Source: an uncultured Peptoniphilus sp. (lineage in GTDB: Bacteria > Bacillota > Clostridia > Tissierellales > Peptoniphilaceae). From it: a stretch of 60,288 bases of DNA. The position numbers and the translations under genes are program-made. Under the pieces are notes generated by a model that was not told the origin of the DNA, searched no databases, and worked only from the letters and a program-made list of their open reading frames with translations. The stretch covers positions 1-60,288 of the forward strand of contig CAMQDG010000002.1 of the NCBI GenBank assembly GCA_946999425.1, written 5' to 3'. Shown piece by piece: positions 59,179 through 60,288 of the stretch. The stretch's first letter is position 1. Every line of letters starts with the position of its first letter.

Positions 59179-59208
59179 AATAATTAAAAAAAATTATTCC
59201 TAATATAT
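59179..59208 (+). promoter_or_regulatory. Shared bipartite motif (G), likely promoter of the VirB2-like gene
   Basis: AATAATTA (59179-59186), 12 bases, CCTAATATAT (59199-59208). As at E and F, a terminator lies just upstream. Confidence 0.65.
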
Positions 59209-59234
59209 AAAAGAAAAAAATATTTTTTCAAAGA

Positions 59235-59257
59235 GAAAGGAGAGAGGGCAAAGACCC
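59235..59257 (+). promoter_or_regulatory. Ribosome site/hairpin/ATG leader of 59265-59675
   Basis: GAAAGGAG (59235-59242), GGG (59246-59248) and CCC (59255-59257) around CAAAGA, ATG at 59265. Confidence 0.55.
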
Positions 59258-59264
59258 GAAACTT

Positions 59265-59675
59265 ATGAAACTAAAAAAACTAACTTTAATTATGGTGCTG
59301 TTAAGCCTGATAAGCTTTATGTCTACAGGATACACAGTTTATGCAGAGCCTAACAAGACCTCAAGTAGCAGAGAAATTTTCACGGAGAGCAAGGATCTAT
59401 CCGATCCAGGACTGCCAACAGCCTCATCAGAAGAAGTAGCTAACTATGCAGAAAGGAAAGGCTTTGAAGTTGTAAATATACTTCAAAGATTTGCAGAACC
59501 TTTTATGATAATAATATTTATAATAGGAGCCTTTATGTTTTTGTTGGGGCTTGCCTCAAAAGGACCCGCAATGAGAGCAGGCTTATTTATGATGTTATTT
59601 TCATGTGTATGTTATGCAGGAGTAAAATATGCCCCAACAATAATGGATGCCTTTGTAAATTGGGCTAAAAAATAG
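59265..59675 (+). CDS. VirB2/TrbC-like pilin or channel subunit
   Basis: This 136-residue protein has a signal peptide (LIMVLLSLISFMSTGYTVYA, about 8-27), a Ser/Glu-rich segment, then two helices (about 79-97 EPFMIIIFIIGAFMFLLGLA and 103-122). This is the VirB2/TrbC pattern. VirB2 proteins form the conjugative pilus or a surface channel part. It is the first gene after shared motif G, followed by another small membrane protein. The family call is structural, not by conserved residues. Confidence 0.65.
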   Translation: MKLKKLTLIMVLLSLISFMSTGYTVYAEPNKTSSSREIFTESKDLSDPGLPTASSEEVANYAERKGFEVVNILQRFAEPFMIIIFIIGAFMFLLGLASKGPAMRAGLFMMLFSCVCYAGVKYAPTIMDAFVNWAKK

Positions 59676-59685
59676 GTGATAAGCT

Positions 59686-60027
59686 ATGCTTAATATAATA
59701 ACTTATATTTTGCAAAACCCACAGCAAAACACCACGCTAAGTATAATATTAGCAATAGCGGCGTTTTTCCTTATATTTGCAATAATAAAAAAAATAGTAG
59801 CCTCAATAGTGAGTGTAATAATAATATTAGTAGTGTTTAACATGATGTGGGGAAATGTTTTAAGCGAAGCAAATCTTGTAAAAATAGGAGTAGATTGTAA
59901 CAAAGTGCCCTGCTCAAGGGTAGTAAGAATAATCAAGGATAATTCTGAGAAGCTCAAAAAATATCTTCCAGAAGGGGTTAAAAGTTTAGAAGGAGAAAAT
60001 TTAAAAGCAAAGACTTATGTGAAATAG
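59686..60027 (+). CDS. Small membrane protein beside the VirB2-like gene
   Basis: A 113-residue protein with hydrophobic segments at about 17-34 (TLSIILAIAAFFLIFAII) and 37-53, and a soluble C-terminal half with two Cys (VDCNKVPCSRVVRI). No family recognised. It starts 10 bases after the VirB2-like gene and is followed by a terminator, so the two form an operon. A second channel subunit is likely. Confidence 0.6.
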   Translation: MLNIITYILQNPQQNTTLSIILAIAAFFLIFAIIKKIVASIVSVIIILVVFNMMWGNVLSEANLVKIGVDCNKVPCSRVVRIIKDNSEKLKKYLPEGVKSLEGENLKAKTYVK

Positions 60028-60054
60028 GATCCTCAAAAGGGTCCTTTTTTTTTA
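60026..60054 (+). terminator. Terminator after 59686-60027
   Basis: AGGATCC pairs with GGGTCCT (one T-G pair), then a run of T. Confidence 0.75.
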
Positions 60055-60070
60055 TGCTTTCTTACAGCAA

Positions 60071-60099
60071 TTGCAAAAACAATGTAAGTATGATATAAT
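60071..60099 (+). promoter_or_regulatory. Sigma-A promoter of the last gene
   Basis: TTGCAA (60071-60076), 17 bases, TATAAT (60094-60099). Confidence 0.8.
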
Positions 60100-60132
60100 T
60101 AAAGAAGAACTTAGAACTAAAAGGAGAATACC

Positions 60133-60288
60133 ATGATTAATATAGAAAATATAAGAGAAGAGAGAAAATTCATAGAAGAAAACAAAGAAGAATTGTATGA
60201 ATTGCTGAAAAGTTCCCAAAAACTCTTAAATAATTCAAGCTTTTTTAAGGAACTTTCACAGCTATTAAAAGAGGATTATCCTGAAATA
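60133..60288 (+). CDS. Start of a hypothetical protein, cut by the window edge
   Basis: ATG 60133 with AAGGAG seven bases upstream and a good sigma-A promoter. The 52 visible codons (MINIENIREERKFIEENKEE...) are highly charged and helical, without signal peptide. Too little is visible for a function. Confidence 0.65.
   Translation, partial: MINIENIREERKFIEENKEELYELLKSSQKLLNNSSFFKELSQLLKEDYPEI

Overview
The window looks like part of a low-GC (about 30% by eye) conjugative plasmid from a Gram-positive anaerobic coccus of the Peptoniphilaceae type (Finegoldia, Peptoniphilus, Anaerococcus). The case for a plasmid is a Rep_3-type initiator (50073-51221) beside an iteron-rich non-coding origin (about 49.1-50.0 kb) plus type IV secretion genes. 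The case for a Gram-positive host is LPXTG-type sorting signals, a sortase, an SLH-domain protein and strong AGGAGG ribosome binding sites. The genus is inferred from style, not from a database search. No relaxase, coupling ATPase or partition gene was recognised, so these presumably lie outside the window.

Layout. 1-757: truncated BspA-like leucine-rich-repeat (LRR) gene. 938-2950: LPSTG-anchored pilin-like protein. 3261-4081: two ssb-type genes. 13855 down to 4248: one type IV secretion operon (PrgI/VirB3-like, VirB4 N-terminal-like protein, VirB4 ATPase, VirB6-like channel, triple-domain wall hydrolase). 14.1-17.8 kb: a BcgI-like restriction-modification island bounded by IS200/IS605-type element ends and next to a truncated methylase. 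17.8-26.6 kb: class-C-like sortase, SLH protein and two anchored surface proteins. 26.65-27.18 kb: nested non-autonomous IS605-like elements. 28.4-39.4 kb: operon for a VirB2-like protein, a copper-amine-oxidase-stalk protein, a small protein and a giant LRR/Cna-B adhesin whose 5' end is frameshifted. 39.5-48.3 kb: operon with an unknown 825-aa protein, topoisomerase III, a degenerate response-regulator protein, an S1-domain protein and an unknown. 48.3-51.2 kb: replicon. 51.2-60.3 kb: UvrD-like helicase with a Cas4/AddB-like Cys cluster, RecD2, membrane proteins, Dam-like methylase, signal peptidase I and a second VirB2-like protein.

How the parts fit. Replication and DNA processing (Rep, SSBs, TopB, two helicases) maintain and transfer the element. 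The secretion operon and hydrolase breach the wall. Signal peptidase, sortase and large adhesins probably coat the donor for cell-cell contact. At least nine transcription units share one 30-bp bipartite upstream motif (AATAATTT-N12-CCTAATAWAT). Many exported or membrane proteins share an unusual leader in which a hairpin lies between the Shine-Dalgarno sequence and the start codon. Together these suggest a plasmid-wide control scheme.

Main points for a second look: the shared motif and leaders; a homopolymer frameshift separating the signal peptide from the giant adhesin; orphan omega-RNA-like IS605 right ends without any tnpB, one reading directly into a methylase fragment; and the R-M cargo sitting where the two element families abut in another copy.
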